64,000 bases of DNA from JANJUO01 sp942492935. Its GTDB lineage: Bacteria > Bacteroidota > Ignavibacteria > Kapaibacteriales > UBA2268. Every line of letters starts with the position of its first letter. The first letter of the stretch is position 1. The translations under genes and the position numbers were made by a program. The notes under the pieces were generated by a model. The model ran no database searches. It had not been told where the DNA came from and saw only the letters and a list, made by a program, of their open reading frames with translations. Positions 42,913-52,407 of the stretch are shown one piece after another. Where the stretch lies: positions 3,100,001-3,164,000 of the forward strand of contig OW818654.1 of assembly GCA_942492935.1 (NCBI GenBank), written 5' to 3'.

Positions 42913-45900
42913 ATGAAATACAAATTAATATTATTAGGTTTGATGATTTTGTATTGTAGCGATGTTTTTGCTCAAAACAAAATTGTTGAATATGAATATT
43001 GGCTCAATGATGCCTATCAGTCTAAAGTTACTAAAAGCATAACTCCAATTGCAACACTTGACCTTGATACTGATATTGATTTACCAAATGCAAAAATTGG
43101 TTTTAATTTACTAAACATAAGATTCAAAGATAGTGAAGGTCGTTATAGTGTAACAAATTCAAAATTTTTCTTTTTTGGAGGGAAATCTGAATCTCAATCT
43201 AATAATATCACAGAAATTGAATATTGGATTGATGATAATTATTTGAATAAAAAAAGTATCTCCGTAAAAGATGGTGATGATATTTCTGAATTACTTGATG
43301 TAAGCGAACTTCTAAATGGATTTTATGTTGTTAATATTAGATTCAAGAATAATTCTGGACTTTGGAGTGGAGTTACATCACAGCATTTCTTTAAAGCTGG
43401 AAATGGTGAATCTGATGAGAACTTAATTGTTGAATATCGTTATTGGACAGACGAAAATTACAATCAAGCAAAAATTATACGGCTTGATAAACCAATTAAA
43501 TTATATGAATTAAATAGTGTAATTGATATTCCAGATGAGAGTGCTGAATCTGTTCATATTCAATTTCTTGATACAGCTGGATTATGGAGTGTAGTTTATA
43601 CAAAAGCATTTACTCCAGAAGCTGAATTTGAAGTATTTAATACAATCAATACTTTTTCATTTAAGAATAATACTGCCTTTGGTGTGAAATATAATTGGGA
43701 TTTTGGTAATGGAAGTACTTCAATTGCTGTTCATCCTACTTATACATATCCGCAGCCAGGCGTTTATGATGTATGTTTAATTGCCGAAAATAATTTAGGC
43801 AAAGACACAATCTGCAAAACTGTTACAGTTATTGGAGTTAGAGAAGTTGTTTCTACAAAAGCTGGTAATACCGGTGATGCAACTTTAAACATTTATGGTG
43901 GTGGATTCACTGATGATGCTGTTGTTTATTTAGAAGATGCTCAAGGCAATAAAATCAACACTCAACGCTTATTTTTATACAAATTAGATGCTTTAACTGC
44001 TAATTTTGATTTAAGAGGTGCAAAAGTTGGAGTTTATTCGGTTGTTGTTGAACTAAACGGGAAAAAATATACTCTTGATAATGCCTTTACAATTGAGAAT
44101 GGAACGGGACCACAACCTTATGTGAATATTGCCGGACGTGATAGAATATTATTTGGTAGATGGCAAACATATACATTGAATTTTGGAAATAAAGGTAACG
44201 TAGATGCAACTGGTGTACCATTGATGTTGATATTTTCTGAGACGGCTGGATTTGATATTGAATTTCCAGAATTAGTACTTAATCAGAATGTTCATTTAAA
44301 AGCCGATGAGTATTATAATGATTTCAAAGATTTGCCAAATTATTTCAAAATAGACAATTTATTTGGAGAAGCATTTAACGGAATGGTTTATGCTTTATAT
44401 ATACCTGTAATTGCTGCTAATTCAAATCATTCGATGCAAATCAGATTCAAAACAGATAAAAACATTGAAATGTATGCTTGGGTAACTGAACCATACTTTA
44501 TGTCTCCAATTGATAAAAAGATTGAAGATTGTATTAGAATTGCAATGATGAAAGCATTTAAAGATGGTTTGGCTGATATAGGTTTGAATAATATGCCTGT
44601 GGTTGGTTGTATTTATGGATTTTGGAATCAATACCTTGAATCTCGTGCTTGGGAATATGCTACACCAGACGCTGACCCAAGTCAAAAAAGCAGAGAAAAA
44701 TCATGGAAGGAAACAATTTTCTCTTGGGGAAATTCTGCATTAGATTTGACTGTTTTGATATTTAATTGTGCAAAAGATTTTGTTGCTCCATTAAAAGCAT
44801 ATAGTATTGCGGTTCAGGTTGCTGTATTGATTAATAATATCAAAGGCAACTATTTGATGGAACAAGAATGTAGAGAAAAATATAAACCTTTATCGCAGGA
44901 GAATAAGAAAATTGCCGCTGTTGCATCATTTGACCCAAATGAAATTGTTGGACCAACAGGATTTTCAGATGCAAATTATACACTTAACAATTTGGCATAC
45001 CCATATACAATTTACTTTGAAAATCTAAAATCTGCTACTGCTCCAGCTCAAGAAGTAATAATTATTGATACTCTTGACCCAACCAAATTCGATTTTTCTA
45101 CATTCTCATTTGGTAAAGTTACTTGGCAAAATAAACAAATCACACCCCTTCCAGGATTAAAGGAATTTACTTTGGATTATAGTTTGCAACCAGAAAATCC
45201 AAATATATTGAGAATTAATGCTAAATTTGACGAGAGTACAGGTGTAGTTTATTGGCAAATGATTACACTTGATTCATTAACAATGGATTTAACTGAAGAC
45301 CCTGATGGTGGTTTTTTACCTCCAAACAAAAATTCACCAGAAGGTGAAGGACATGTAGAATTTTCTATAAATTTGAAGCCAAATTTGCCTAATAACGAAA
45401 AAATTGACAACATTGCAAAAGTCTATTTTGATTTGAATGAGCCAATAGTTACTAATACTTATTCAAATAAAATTGACATTGTTGCTCCAACAAGTAAATT
45501 AACTGAAATATTTTACACTAAAACTCCAAATTTCTATCGCATAACTTCAACGAGTAGTGATGAAGGCAGTAAAGTAAGGCATAAATTGATTTATACGAAA
45601 ATTAATAATGGCAATTATTTTCCTTTAATCACAACTAATGAAGAAACATTTTATGTTCAATTAGACGCTGATAGTACATATTATTTCTTTAGTCAGGCAA
45701 TTGATAGTGTGGGCAATATTGAACCACTAAAATCAAATTACGAAATAAGTACTTTGAAAATAGGAGTAAATGATATTACAATCGAAATATCTGATTTTTC
45801 AATAACTCCAAATCCAGCAAATAACTTTGCAAATTTTGAATTGCATTTGTTAGCAAATTCAAAAGTAGTTATATCAATATATGATTTTAATGGTAGAATA

Positions 45901-46044
45901 TTATATTTCAAAGACTTAGGAATTGTGAATGATTTGAATCATAAGGAATTTATTGATTTAACTGAATTTGCAATCGGTCAATATATTGTTCGCACTCAAA
46001 TAGGCAATACAAGTATAATTAAATTATTAAATATTACAAGATAA
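42913..46044 (+). CDS. Large T9SS-sorted surface protein with PKD and conserved-repeat domains
   Basis: 1043 residues. A signal peptide is followed by three repeats beginning VEYEYWLNDAYQ / IEYWIDDNYLNK / VEYRYWTDENYN (about 25-235). A PKD-like domain follows (NWDFGNGSTSIAVHPTYTYP). The middle region ends in the conserved SFDPNEIVGPTG, then a DUF11-like domain (YTIYFENLKSATAPAQEV, IDNIAKVYFDLNEPIVTN). The C-terminal type A sorting domain (FSITPNPANNFANFEL) routes it through type IX secretion. It is co-transcribed with the beta-helix gene, so the pair may form one surface structure; no enzyme domain is seen. Confidence 0.85.
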   Translation: MKYKLILLGLMILYCSDVFAQNKIVEYEYWLNDAYQSKVTKSITPIATLDLDTDIDLPNAKIGFNLLNIRFKDSEGRYSVTNSKFFFFGGKSESQSNNITEIEYWIDDNYLNKKSISVKDGDDISELLDVSELLNGFYVVNIRFKNNSGLWSGVTSQHFFKAGNGESDENLIVEYRYWTDENYNQAKIIRLDKPIKLYELNSVIDIPDESAESVHIQFLDTAGLWSVVYTKAFTPEAEFEVFNTINTFSFKNNTAFGVKYNWDFGNGSTSIAVHPTYTYPQPGVYDVCLIAENNLGKDTICKTVTVIGVREVVSTKAGNTGDATLNIYGGGFTDDAVVYLEDAQGNKINTQRLFLYKLDALTANFDLRGAKVGVYSVVVELNGKKYTLDNAFTIENGTGPQPYVNIAGRDRILFGRWQTYTLNFGNKGNVDATGVPLMLIFSETAGFDIEFPELVLNQNVHLKADEYYNDFKDLPNYFKIDNLFGEAFNGMVYALYIPVIAANSNHSMQIRFKTDKNIEMYAWVTEPYFMSPIDKKIEDCIRIAMMKAFKDGLADIGLNNMPVVGCIYGFWNQYLESRAWEYATPDADPSQKSREKSWKETIFSWGNSALDLTVLIFNCAKDFVAPLKAYSIAVQVAVLINNIKGNYLMEQECREKYKPLSQENKKIAAVASFDPNEIVGPTGFSDANYTLNNLAYPYTIYFENLKSATAPAQEVIIIDTLDPTKFDFSTFSFGKVTWQNKQITPLPGLKEFTLDYSLQPENPNILRINAKFDESTGVVYWQMITLDSLTMDLTEDPDGGFLPPNKNSPEGEGHVEFSINLKPNLPNNEKIDNIAKVYFDLNEPIVTNTYSNKIDIVAPTSKLTEIFYTKTPNFYRITSTSSDEGSKVRHKLIYTKINNGNYFPLITTNEETFYVQLDADSTYYFFSQAIDSVGNIEPLKSNYEISTLKIGVNDITIEISDFSITPNPANNFANFELHLLANSKVVISIYDFNGRILYFKDLGIVNDLNHKEFIDLTEFAIGQYIVRTQIGNTSIIKLLNITR

Positions 46045-46052
46045 TAATATAA

Positions 46053-46092
46053 ACTCTCCTCTTGGCTGCAATAATCAAGAGGAGAGTCTTTA
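46053..46092 (+). terminator. Terminator of the beta-helix/T9SS pair
   Basis: ACTCTCCTCTTG / CAAGAGGAGAGT 12-bp arms with an 11-nt loop, followed by CTTT. Confidence 0.82.
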
Positions 46093-46295
46093 AATTAGCA
46101 AATTTATTCATCCGAAAAATAATCTGCAGTATTCTTTTATTATGAATTTGCTCAAAGAATCAGAATTGATTCAAATTTGATTGTAAAAAATATATAATCA
46201 TAATAAAAGTGAAATTCATCTATCAAAATAATATATTATCAATACTATCTAAATGAAGAATTCTTTATATCAAAATACGGTTAAGTAGCATAATT

Positions 46296-46586
46296 CTATT
46301 CTATCACTTTCGGCACTTTGTAGAAATTATCATTTTTATTAGGTGCATTTTTTAATGCTTCAGAAATAGTGATGCTCGGCAAGGCAATATCTTCCCTAAA
46401 ACAATTATCATCATCATTTATTTGGGACAGCGGCTCAATACCAGTTAAATCTAATTGATTTATTACTACAACATAATCAAGTACATTTTTAAAACTATGT
46501 GTAAATGATTCTAATTCATTTTCATTAAAGCTCAACTTTGCAAGTGAAGCGGTTTTATTTACAATTTCATTTATATCCATTTTCAT
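46296..46586 (-). CDS. gatC: Asp/Glu-tRNA amidotransferase subunit C
   Basis: 96 residues, the family size. GatC pattern: ASLAKLSFNENELESF, NVLDYVVVINQLDLTGIEPL and FREDIALPS. GatC stabilises GatA in the GatCAB complex that converts Glu-tRNA(Gln) or Asp-tRNA(Asn) to the amidated forms. gatA and gatB are not adjacent. It is the last gene of a minus-strand run that begins at ribH. The start could be the second Met two codons in. Confidence 0.93.
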   Translation of the reverse strand: MKMDINEIVNKTASLAKLSFNENELESFTHSFKNVLDYVVVINQLDLTGIEPLSQINDDDNCFREDIALPSITISEALKNAPNKNDNFYKVPKVIE

Positions 46587-46622
46587 CTCTACTTATTATT
46601 AAAAAACAAAAATACAAAAAAA

Positions 46623-47528
46623 TTAGAATGGTGTCCAAACAAAATTTACAACAGGTAAAATCATTGGTTGAGTAAAGAAAATCATCCCAAAATCTGCAGA
46701 AAAAGTAGAATTTGCTATTCTTAATGCTCCAAGTATTCCAGTGTTTGTAAGTTTTGTAAAATCTGAATTCCATAATTCACCAACAAAATACAAATCATGT
46801 CTTTCTGAAAATTTTGTTGTCAATCCTAAAGCTAAACCAAACGCACCATTTTGATACATAAAATCAATTTTTTCATTCTGAAAGTATGCTGTATAAAAAT
46901 CATCTCCACCTTGTTTGGTATAAATTGCAGCAGTTAAATATGTTCTATCAATATGAAATGTAAAATTTGTGAAGTAATTTACAATTCTATTTCTATCATT
47001 GATAAAAGCAATATTAGCACCTAATCCAACGGTCATACCGCCTGGATAATTGTCCCAATCCATATTTAAAACAGTTCCTTTAAGATTGAGAACGGAAACT
47101 TGCTCACCACTCATTGCACCCGGAATAGCAGACCGTCCTGCAGTAACAGAAAAATAATCCATTATCCCAAATCCAGCATAAAAGAAAAGCAATTCATAAT
47201 TTCCTACAAAATGGTCATCTCCAATTGGTTCGGCAGTTGGCAAAATGAAAGCTCTATGTTTATTTCGGTTGTAACTGCTTTTTTCTTCAAAATAAGAAAT
47301 TTCATTCAAATAAATGATAGGATTACCAATCATAGTTTGTAATTTTAGGGCATTCCCTTTCTTTTCATCATTAATTATATCTACAAGTAAACCAGTCAGA
47401 ATATCACCATTTTTCAAACGAACCATATAAACTGTTTCGTTATCAATTTTTAATTCATCTAAATTTATTTCAATTGAATTGGCGTACCCAATTAATAGAA
47501 AAAACATAATTATGATGATTACTTTCAA
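46623..47528 (-). CDS. Outer-membrane beta-barrel-like protein
   Basis: 301 residues with a signal peptide (MKVIIIIMFFLLIGYANS). Residues about 30-90 form a small domain (VYMVRLKNGDILTGLLVDI). The remainder is a series of amphipathic strands with aromatic girdles ending in a C-terminal Phe (NFVWTPF), a hallmark of outer-membrane barrels. No named family is recognised. It lies 18 bp after rlmN and 36 bp before gatC in the same run. Confidence 0.68.
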   Translation of the reverse strand: MKVIIIIMFFLLIGYANSIEINLDELKIDNETVYMVRLKNGDILTGLLVDIINDEKKGNALKLQTMIGNPIIYLNEISYFEEKSSYNRNKHRAFILPTAEPIGDDHFVGNYELLFFYAGFGIMDYFSVTAGRSAIPGAMSGEQVSVLNLKGTVLNMDWDNYPGGMTVGLGANIAFINDRNRIVNYFTNFTFHIDRTYLTAAIYTKQGGDDFYTAYFQNEKIDFMYQNGAFGLALGLTTKFSERHDLYFVGELWNSDFTKLTNTGILGALRIANSTFSADFGMIFFTQPMILPVVNFVWTPF

Positions 47529-47546
47529 TTTACCCTCACGAAGAAA

Positions 47547-48641
47547 TTAATCCTTAGATAAAGCTAATTGACCACAAGCCGCTTCAATATCTGTGCCGAA
47601 CGTATCTCTAATTGTAACTCTACCACCAGCTTCAACAATTTTTCTGCCAAATTCAATAACTTGTTCCTTTGGAGTTGGAATTAATGAAGCTACAAAACCA
47701 GTTGCACCAGTAAATGAAATATCATTAAATGGTATAAGATTGATTCTTGAAGGCACTCTCTTGCAAATCTTTGCTAATCTTTTAGCATCTAAATCAGTAT
47801 CATTTAAGCCCAAAAATGGAATATACTCGTAAGTTATTGGCATCTTGGTTTTACGGTAGTAATATTCTACAGCGTCTAACAATGTTGTAAGGTCAATATT
47901 TTTTGATAGTGGAATAATCTGATTTCTAAACCCATTTGTTGTTGCATGAAGAGAAATTGCAAGTTTAACAGGACTATGAAATGCTGATAGTTTATTGATT
48001 TTATTTGCAATACCAACTGTAGAAAGAGTAATTCTTTTTCTTGAGATAATACCAGATTTATTATGAGTGAAAATATCAAGAGCATTTTCAACATTCGCAT
48101 AATTCAAGAGTGGCTCCCCCATTCCCATAAATACAATATTTGATACTTTTTTATCTAAATATCTTTCTACAAGAATTAATTGGTCAATTATCTCTGCTGT
48201 TTCTAAATTCTTTATTAATCCCATAGTTCCTGTTGCACAAAAACTACATTCAACTGGGCAACCAGCCATAGATGAAATACATAGTGAAATACGTTCAATT
48301 TCATTTGTTTCTTCATCAAGCCATGGCATATAAACCGCTTCAATAAAACCAGCTTTGTCATTTAATTGAAATAGAAATTTAATTGAACCATCAGAAGAAG
48401 TTCTAACTTTATCAATTGTAAGAGAATCAATACAGAAATTTTCATTCAATTTCTCTCTCAATTCTTGGGGAATTGATTTTATTTCAGAGAAATATTCAAC
48501 TCTATCTGTATATAAACCCTTGAAAATTTGCTCAGCTCTGTATTTAGGAAATCCCAGAGTTGTTATAAATTTTTCAAGTTGTGTAAATGTTAAATTCTTA
48601 ATCGAACTAACTTTCTTTTGTTCATTATTGTTAATTTTCAT
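47547..48641 (-). CDS. rlmN: 23S rRNA (adenine-2503-C2)/tRNA methyltransferase RlmN
   Basis: 364 residues. The radical SAM motif CxxxCxxC reads CPVECSFC, and the SAM-binding MGMGEPLLNY and C-terminal DIEAACGQL with the methylated Cys are present. RlmN adds a methyl group to C2 of A2503 in 23S rRNA and A37 in some tRNAs. It lies 7 bp after the propeller gene and 18 bp before the outer-membrane-like gene, in a run of functionally mixed genes. Confidence 0.96.
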   Translation of the reverse strand: MKINNNEQKKVSSIKNLTFTQLEKFITTLGFPKYRAEQIFKGLYTDRVEYFSEIKSIPQELREKLNENFCIDSLTIDKVRTSSDGSIKFLFQLNDKAGFIEAVYMPWLDEETNEIERISLCISSMAGCPVECSFCATGTMGLIKNLETAEIIDQLILVERYLDKKVSNIVFMGMGEPLLNYANVENALDIFTHNKSGIISRKRITLSTVGIANKINKLSAFHSPVKLAISLHATTNGFRNQIIPLSKNIDLTTLLDAVEYYYRKTKMPITYEYIPFLGLNDTDLDAKRLAKICKRVPSRINLIPFNDISFTGATGFVASLIPTPKEQVIEFGRKIVEAGGRVTIRDTFGTDIEAACGQLALSKD

Positions 48642-48648
48642 TATATCT

Positions 48649-50910
48649 TTATTTATTTATAATTGCAATTTTTGAAACTGCATTTGATTTATTCGTATTT
48701 GAATAAGCAGAAATTAAATAAATTCCACTATTTACTGTATTGCCATTACTATCCTTACCATTCCAAACAGCTTTACCACCTTGAGTAATTATACTTGCTA
48801 TGAAATCACCAGATGTAGTGATTATTTTAATATCAGTATCTGCTGCAAGACCTTCAATAACTAATTCATAATCTTTGTTGATATTGAACGGTTGTGGATA
48901 TACTTTCATTGAAAAATCTTCACTTGGTTTAACAGATAAAGAAGACGCCTTAAATAATCCGTCTTTTGTACCAATAAATATTTCACCTGTGTTTGGATTA
49001 TTGGCAATTGAAAAAATTTCATCTGAAAGTAATGGAGAATTTTGAGTATTTACAATACTTAAAACCTCGCTGCCATCAGAATTCAATATCCAAATCCCTT
49101 GATTAGTTCCAATCCATTTATTATTAAGTGCGTCAATCATAATTGTATTGACCGATTGGCTTATCAACTTTTTATGTATCGAAATATCAATTTTAGAATC
49201 AGTCAATATTCCACTTGTATTTCTAATTACAGACAAACCGGCATCAGTTCCTATCCAGAGCCAGCCAAGTTTATCAACTTTCAGACTTCTAATCCAATTT
49301 GATTGAAGATTAGGATATGCAGTATTTGAGAAAAACTTTGTTTTATCATCACTTTTATCTCCCAAAGTTTTGTTCTCATTAATAGCAAGCAAACCCCTAC
49401 CATTTGAAAAAGCACCTATCCACTTTGTACCATTATGGTCAATAGCAAGTGAAACAAAATATCTATCAGTAGGGTTTATCGTATTTGAAAAATCATAAAA
49501 CTGTCCGTTTTTATCCAATGCAACAAGAACGGGACCCATTGATGATTCCCCATAATTCACCACCCAAATAGTTCCATCATTATCATCAGCACTTTCACCA
49601 ATTACTACCCAGTCAGGATTTTGAGCAATTCCTGTAAGTGGAGAGTTTTTGTTATTATATGAATTAACAACAAACCCAGTATCATTAATGTTAGAAATAT
49701 TAAAACCACCACCCCAAGTACTGCCAATTAATTTATAATCATCTGAAAGTGATAATTTATTAATAGGCATATTAGAAACTTTTGTTGTCTTCCATTTTCC
49801 ATCAACGAAAGAAACAATGCCCGGATATTTTGAACCTTGTGGATTAGTAAAATATAAATGATTGTCTTTATTAATTACAATATCACCAATATTGTTTGAA
49901 GTTGGAGTATTTGGATTTATAAAATCAAGATTATCACCATTTAAAATACCGATACATTTTTCTGTAATAGATAATAAAATTGATGATTTCATGGTAATTT
50001 CGTCAGTATGATAAAATGAAGTTTTAATATTATCAAACGACCAAATCAATTGAGTAATAGGATTAATTGTTAACAAATTATATTGAGTTGAAATATGCAG
50101 TTTTTTATTTTCATCAATAAAAATATTATTGATGAAATATTCAACATCAGTATGAAACCTAATTTTTTTTGATTCTCTATCTAAATAGCATAAATATTTA
50201 TCCACTGCTACAAATGTTGTATCTCCCCTATCAACTATTGCATTCACCTTTGTTGTTGTAATACCATCAGTTACTACATAATTTTTCCAAGAACGATTAT
50301 CAGCTAAAGTTGAATTTAAATCAGCTTCAGCGATACCCATATCTGTACCAACAATTATTGAATTGGGAGTAAATTGAATTATATTTGTTTTAGTATTAGT
50401 TGCAAAATCACCAAATTTCTTTACAGTTTCAATAAAAACACGATTTTTTAAATCAAAAACAGCAATTCCCCAACCACCAGCAATAAACATTCTATCATCT
50501 TTGATAATCATATCATAAATGGTTGGATTAGAAAATCCAGCTACTTTTACATCTGTAATATGTATCCATTTTTTTTCTTTAGTTAAAATTTCAATTGTAC
50601 CGTCATTAGCACCAAATAAAATATCGCCTGAATTATCATCACAAACTACAGAATTGAAATTGATTGTCAAAATATTAAAAATATCAGTATAATTTGTGTA
50701 GGTATTTGTTTTTAAGTCATAACTAAAAATTCCACCATTTGTTGCAGCCCAAAGAATGCCTGATTTATCAAAATCAATATCAGTTACATCATAATGAGAA
50801 GTGAAAACTTCCCAGTTGTCTAACCTGAATTGTTCTTCAGCTAATAAATTATTTCCATATAGAAATAAATTAACCAAAATAATAAATGGCATCAAAAAAG
50901 GATATTTCAT
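48649..50910 (-). CDS. PorZ-like beta-propeller protein with C-terminal FlgD/T9SS-like domain
   Basis: 753 residues with a signal peptide. Two sets of propeller blades of the two-component-regulator type (GILWAATNGGIFSYD, GDILFGANDGTIEIL, GWLWIGTDAGLSVI, NKWIGTNQGIWIL, GEIFIGTKDGLFK) are followed by a C-terminal domain (FSMKVYPQPFNINKDYELVI, AVWNGKDSNGNTVNSGIYLI) resembling FlgD-like and sorting domains. The layout resembles PorZ, a surface component of the type IX system. The window's many T9SS cargos make this plausible, but identity is not proven. It lies 8 bp upstream of rlmN. Confidence 0.72.
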   Translation of the reverse strand: MKYPFLMPFIILVNLFLYGNNLLAEEQFRLDNWEVFTSHYDVTDIDFDKSGILWAATNGGIFSYDLKTNTYTNYTDIFNILTINFNSVVCDDNSGDILFGANDGTIEILTKEKKWIHITDVKVAGFSNPTIYDMIIKDDRMFIAGGWGIAVFDLKNRVFIETVKKFGDFATNTKTNIIQFTPNSIIVGTDMGIAEADLNSTLADNRSWKNYVVTDGITTTKVNAIVDRGDTTFVAVDKYLCYLDRESKKIRFHTDVEYFINNIFIDENKKLHISTQYNLLTINPITQLIWSFDNIKTSFYHTDEITMKSSILLSITEKCIGILNGDNLDFINPNTPTSNNIGDIVINKDNHLYFTNPQGSKYPGIVSFVDGKWKTTKVSNMPINKLSLSDDYKLIGSTWGGGFNISNINDTGFVVNSYNNKNSPLTGIAQNPDWVVIGESADDNDGTIWVVNYGESSMGPVLVALDKNGQFYDFSNTINPTDRYFVSLAIDHNGTKWIGAFSNGRGLLAINENKTLGDKSDDKTKFFSNTAYPNLQSNWIRSLKVDKLGWLWIGTDAGLSVIRNTSGILTDSKIDISIHKKLISQSVNTIMIDALNNKWIGTNQGIWILNSDGSEVLSIVNTQNSPLLSDEIFSIANNPNTGEIFIGTKDGLFKASSLSVKPSEDFSMKVYPQPFNINKDYELVIEGLAADTDIKIITTSGDFIASIITQGGKAVWNGKDSNGNTVNSGIYLISAYSNTNKSNAVSKIAIINK

Positions 50911-50979
50911 ATTTTTTCTTTCAATATGTTTAACAAAAAGTAGAAAGTAGCATTTATACCTTAAAATTACTTCAAAAAA

Positions 50980-51447
50980 TTACTCAAAGCTTTTTAACAA
51001 TGACGCCATTTCAATGGCAGAAACTGCAGCTTCAAATCCTTTATTTCCAGCTTTTGCACCAGAGCGTTCAATTGCTTGTTCAATCGAATCAGTTGTTAAC
51101 ACACCCAAAATACAAGGCACACCTGTATCAAGATTAACTTTAGCAATTCCTTTTGTTACTTCACTCGAAATATAATCAAAATGTGGTGTTGAGCCACGTA
51201 TTACAGCACCAAGAGCAATCACAGCATCATACTTACCTGATTGAGCAAATTTTTGAACAACAAGAGGTACTTCAAATGCACCAGGACAATAAGCTACAAC
51301 AATATCATCTTCATTTGCTTGATTACGTTTAAGAGCATCTAATGCTCCTTCAAGCAATTTACTCACAACGAATTGATTCCAACGAGAAACAACTATTGCA
51401 AATTTCTTACCTTTGGCGTCAAATATTCCTTCTATTATCTTCGGCAT
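50980..51447 (-). CDS. ribH: 6,7-dimethyl-8-ribityllumazine synthase
   Basis: 155 residues from the Met at 51447, which gives the conserved beginning MPKIIEGIFDAKGKK; an upstream ATG at 51468 would add seven residues. Motifs: IVVSRWN, GAFEVP, LGAVIRGSTPHFDYI with the catalytic His, and GAKAGNKG. It forms the lumazine precursor of riboflavin. It is the first gene of the minus-strand run to gatC; other rib genes are absent. Confidence 0.95.
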   Translation of the reverse strand: MPKIIEGIFDAKGKKFAIVVSRWNQFVVSKLLEGALDALKRNQANEDDIVVAYCPGAFEVPLVVQKFAQSGKYDAVIALGAVIRGSTPHFDYISSEVTKGIAKVNLDTGVPCILGVLTTDSIEQAIERSGAKAGNKGFEAAVSAIEMASLLKSFE

Positions 51448-51482
51448 ACAAATTTCCTTAATTTTCATTTACAAAATATTCA

Positions 51483-51539
51483 AAAATACGAATAATTTTG
51501 TTAAGGTTAATTAACTAAAATTAGTTAATTTCGTATTTT
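51483..51539. promoter_or_regulatory. Nested palindrome in the ribH/FKBP divergent region
   Basis: AAAATACGAA (51483-51492) and TTCGTATTTT (51530-51539) form outer arms. Inside is the perfect palindrome AATTAACTAA-AA-TTAGTTAATT (51509-51530). TAATTTTG on the plus strand (51493-51500) and TATTTTTG on the minus strand are -7-like boxes. An operator shared by divergent promoters is plausible. Confidence 0.45.
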
Positions 51540-51627
51540 AGACGTTGTTTAAATTTTTTTGTTTTTAATTCGTCAATATTTTTTTGTTATTTCATAATTT
51601 TATAATTTTTAAATGGAGTTTTTTCAA

Positions 51628-52338
51628 ATGCTCAAAAAATTGCTATTGGTAGTTGCTGTTGCAATGTTTGTCTTTGCAGGTAGTACTTCTGCCCAGAATC
51701 TAAAATTCACTTCTAAACTTGATTCAGTTGCTTATGTAATTGGACAAAATATAGGCACATCTTTAAAGAGAGATGACCTTAAAATTAATCTCGATTTATT
51801 TAAAGCTGGTGTTGCTGATGCACTTTACAACGAAACATCATTAATTAATATGGAAAACATGCAAAGAATTATGCAGGAATTCCAAGCAGAAATGCAAGCA
51901 AAAGCAAACCAAGCTCAACAAGCCGAATTACAAGGCAATAAATTAGTTGGTGAAAAATTTCTAAGTGAAAACAAAACAAAGCCAGGCGTAATGACTACTC
52001 CAAGCGGTTTACAATACAAGGTAAATAAAGAAGGCACAGGTGCAAAACCAAAAGCTACTGATAAAGTTAAAGTTCATTATGAAGGTAAATTACTTACTGG
52101 ACAAGTTTTTGATAGCTCAATCCAAAGAGGCGAACCTATAGTTTTTGCTTTAAATCAAGTTATTCCAGGTTGGACAGAAGGCGTTCAACTTATGACCGTT
52201 GGCTCAAAATATACATTCTGGATAAATTCAGATTTAGCTTATGGAGATCAACCAGCTGGTGAATTAATTGGTCCTGGTAGCACATTAGTTTTTGAAGTAG
52301 AATTAATTGACATTAATCCAAAAGAAGAAACTAAATAA
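51628..52338 (+). CDS. FKBP-type peptidyl-prolyl isomerase, exported
   Basis: 236 residues from ATG 51628. The earlier ATG at 51613 overlaps the ribosome site ATGGAG, so the later Met, 9 nt after GGAG, is chosen. A signal peptide (MLKKLLLVVAVAMFVFAG...) and helical N-terminal region (about 30-120) precede the FKBP domain (GLQYKVNKEGTGAKPKATDK, VHYEGKLLTGQVFDSS, VIPGWTEGVQLMTVGSKYTF, YGDQPAGELIGPGSTLVFEV). It is a periplasmic folding isomerase and a paralogue of the lipoprotein at 3629, but ends in Ala-Gln rather than a lipobox. Confidence 0.93.
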   Translation: MLKKLLLVVAVAMFVFAGSTSAQNLKFTSKLDSVAYVIGQNIGTSLKRDDLKINLDLFKAGVADALYNETSLINMENMQRIMQEFQAEMQAKANQAQQAELQGNKLVGEKFLSENKTKPGVMTTPSGLQYKVNKEGTGAKPKATDKVKVHYEGKLLTGQVFDSSIQRGEPIVFALNQVIPGWTEGVQLMTVGSKYTFWINSDLAYGDQPAGELIGPGSTLVFEVELIDINPKEETK

Positions 52339-52357
52339 TTTTTTTGTAATTTAATTT

Positions 52358-52398
52358 AATCCCCAAATAATATCGAAAATTCTTTGGGGATTTTTTTT
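52358..52398 (+). terminator. Terminator after the FKBP gene
   Basis: AATCCCCAAA / TTTGGGGATT 10-bp arms followed by eight T. It lies 20 bp past the stop and immediately before the next gene. Confidence 0.88.
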
Positions 52399-52407
52399 GA
52401 GTAATTA

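Noticed and set aside
48649..50910. Two-component hybrid sensor kinase
   Set aside because: Propeller blades of this type occur in sensor kinases, but no membrane helix or kinase domain follows; an FlgD/sorting-like domain does.
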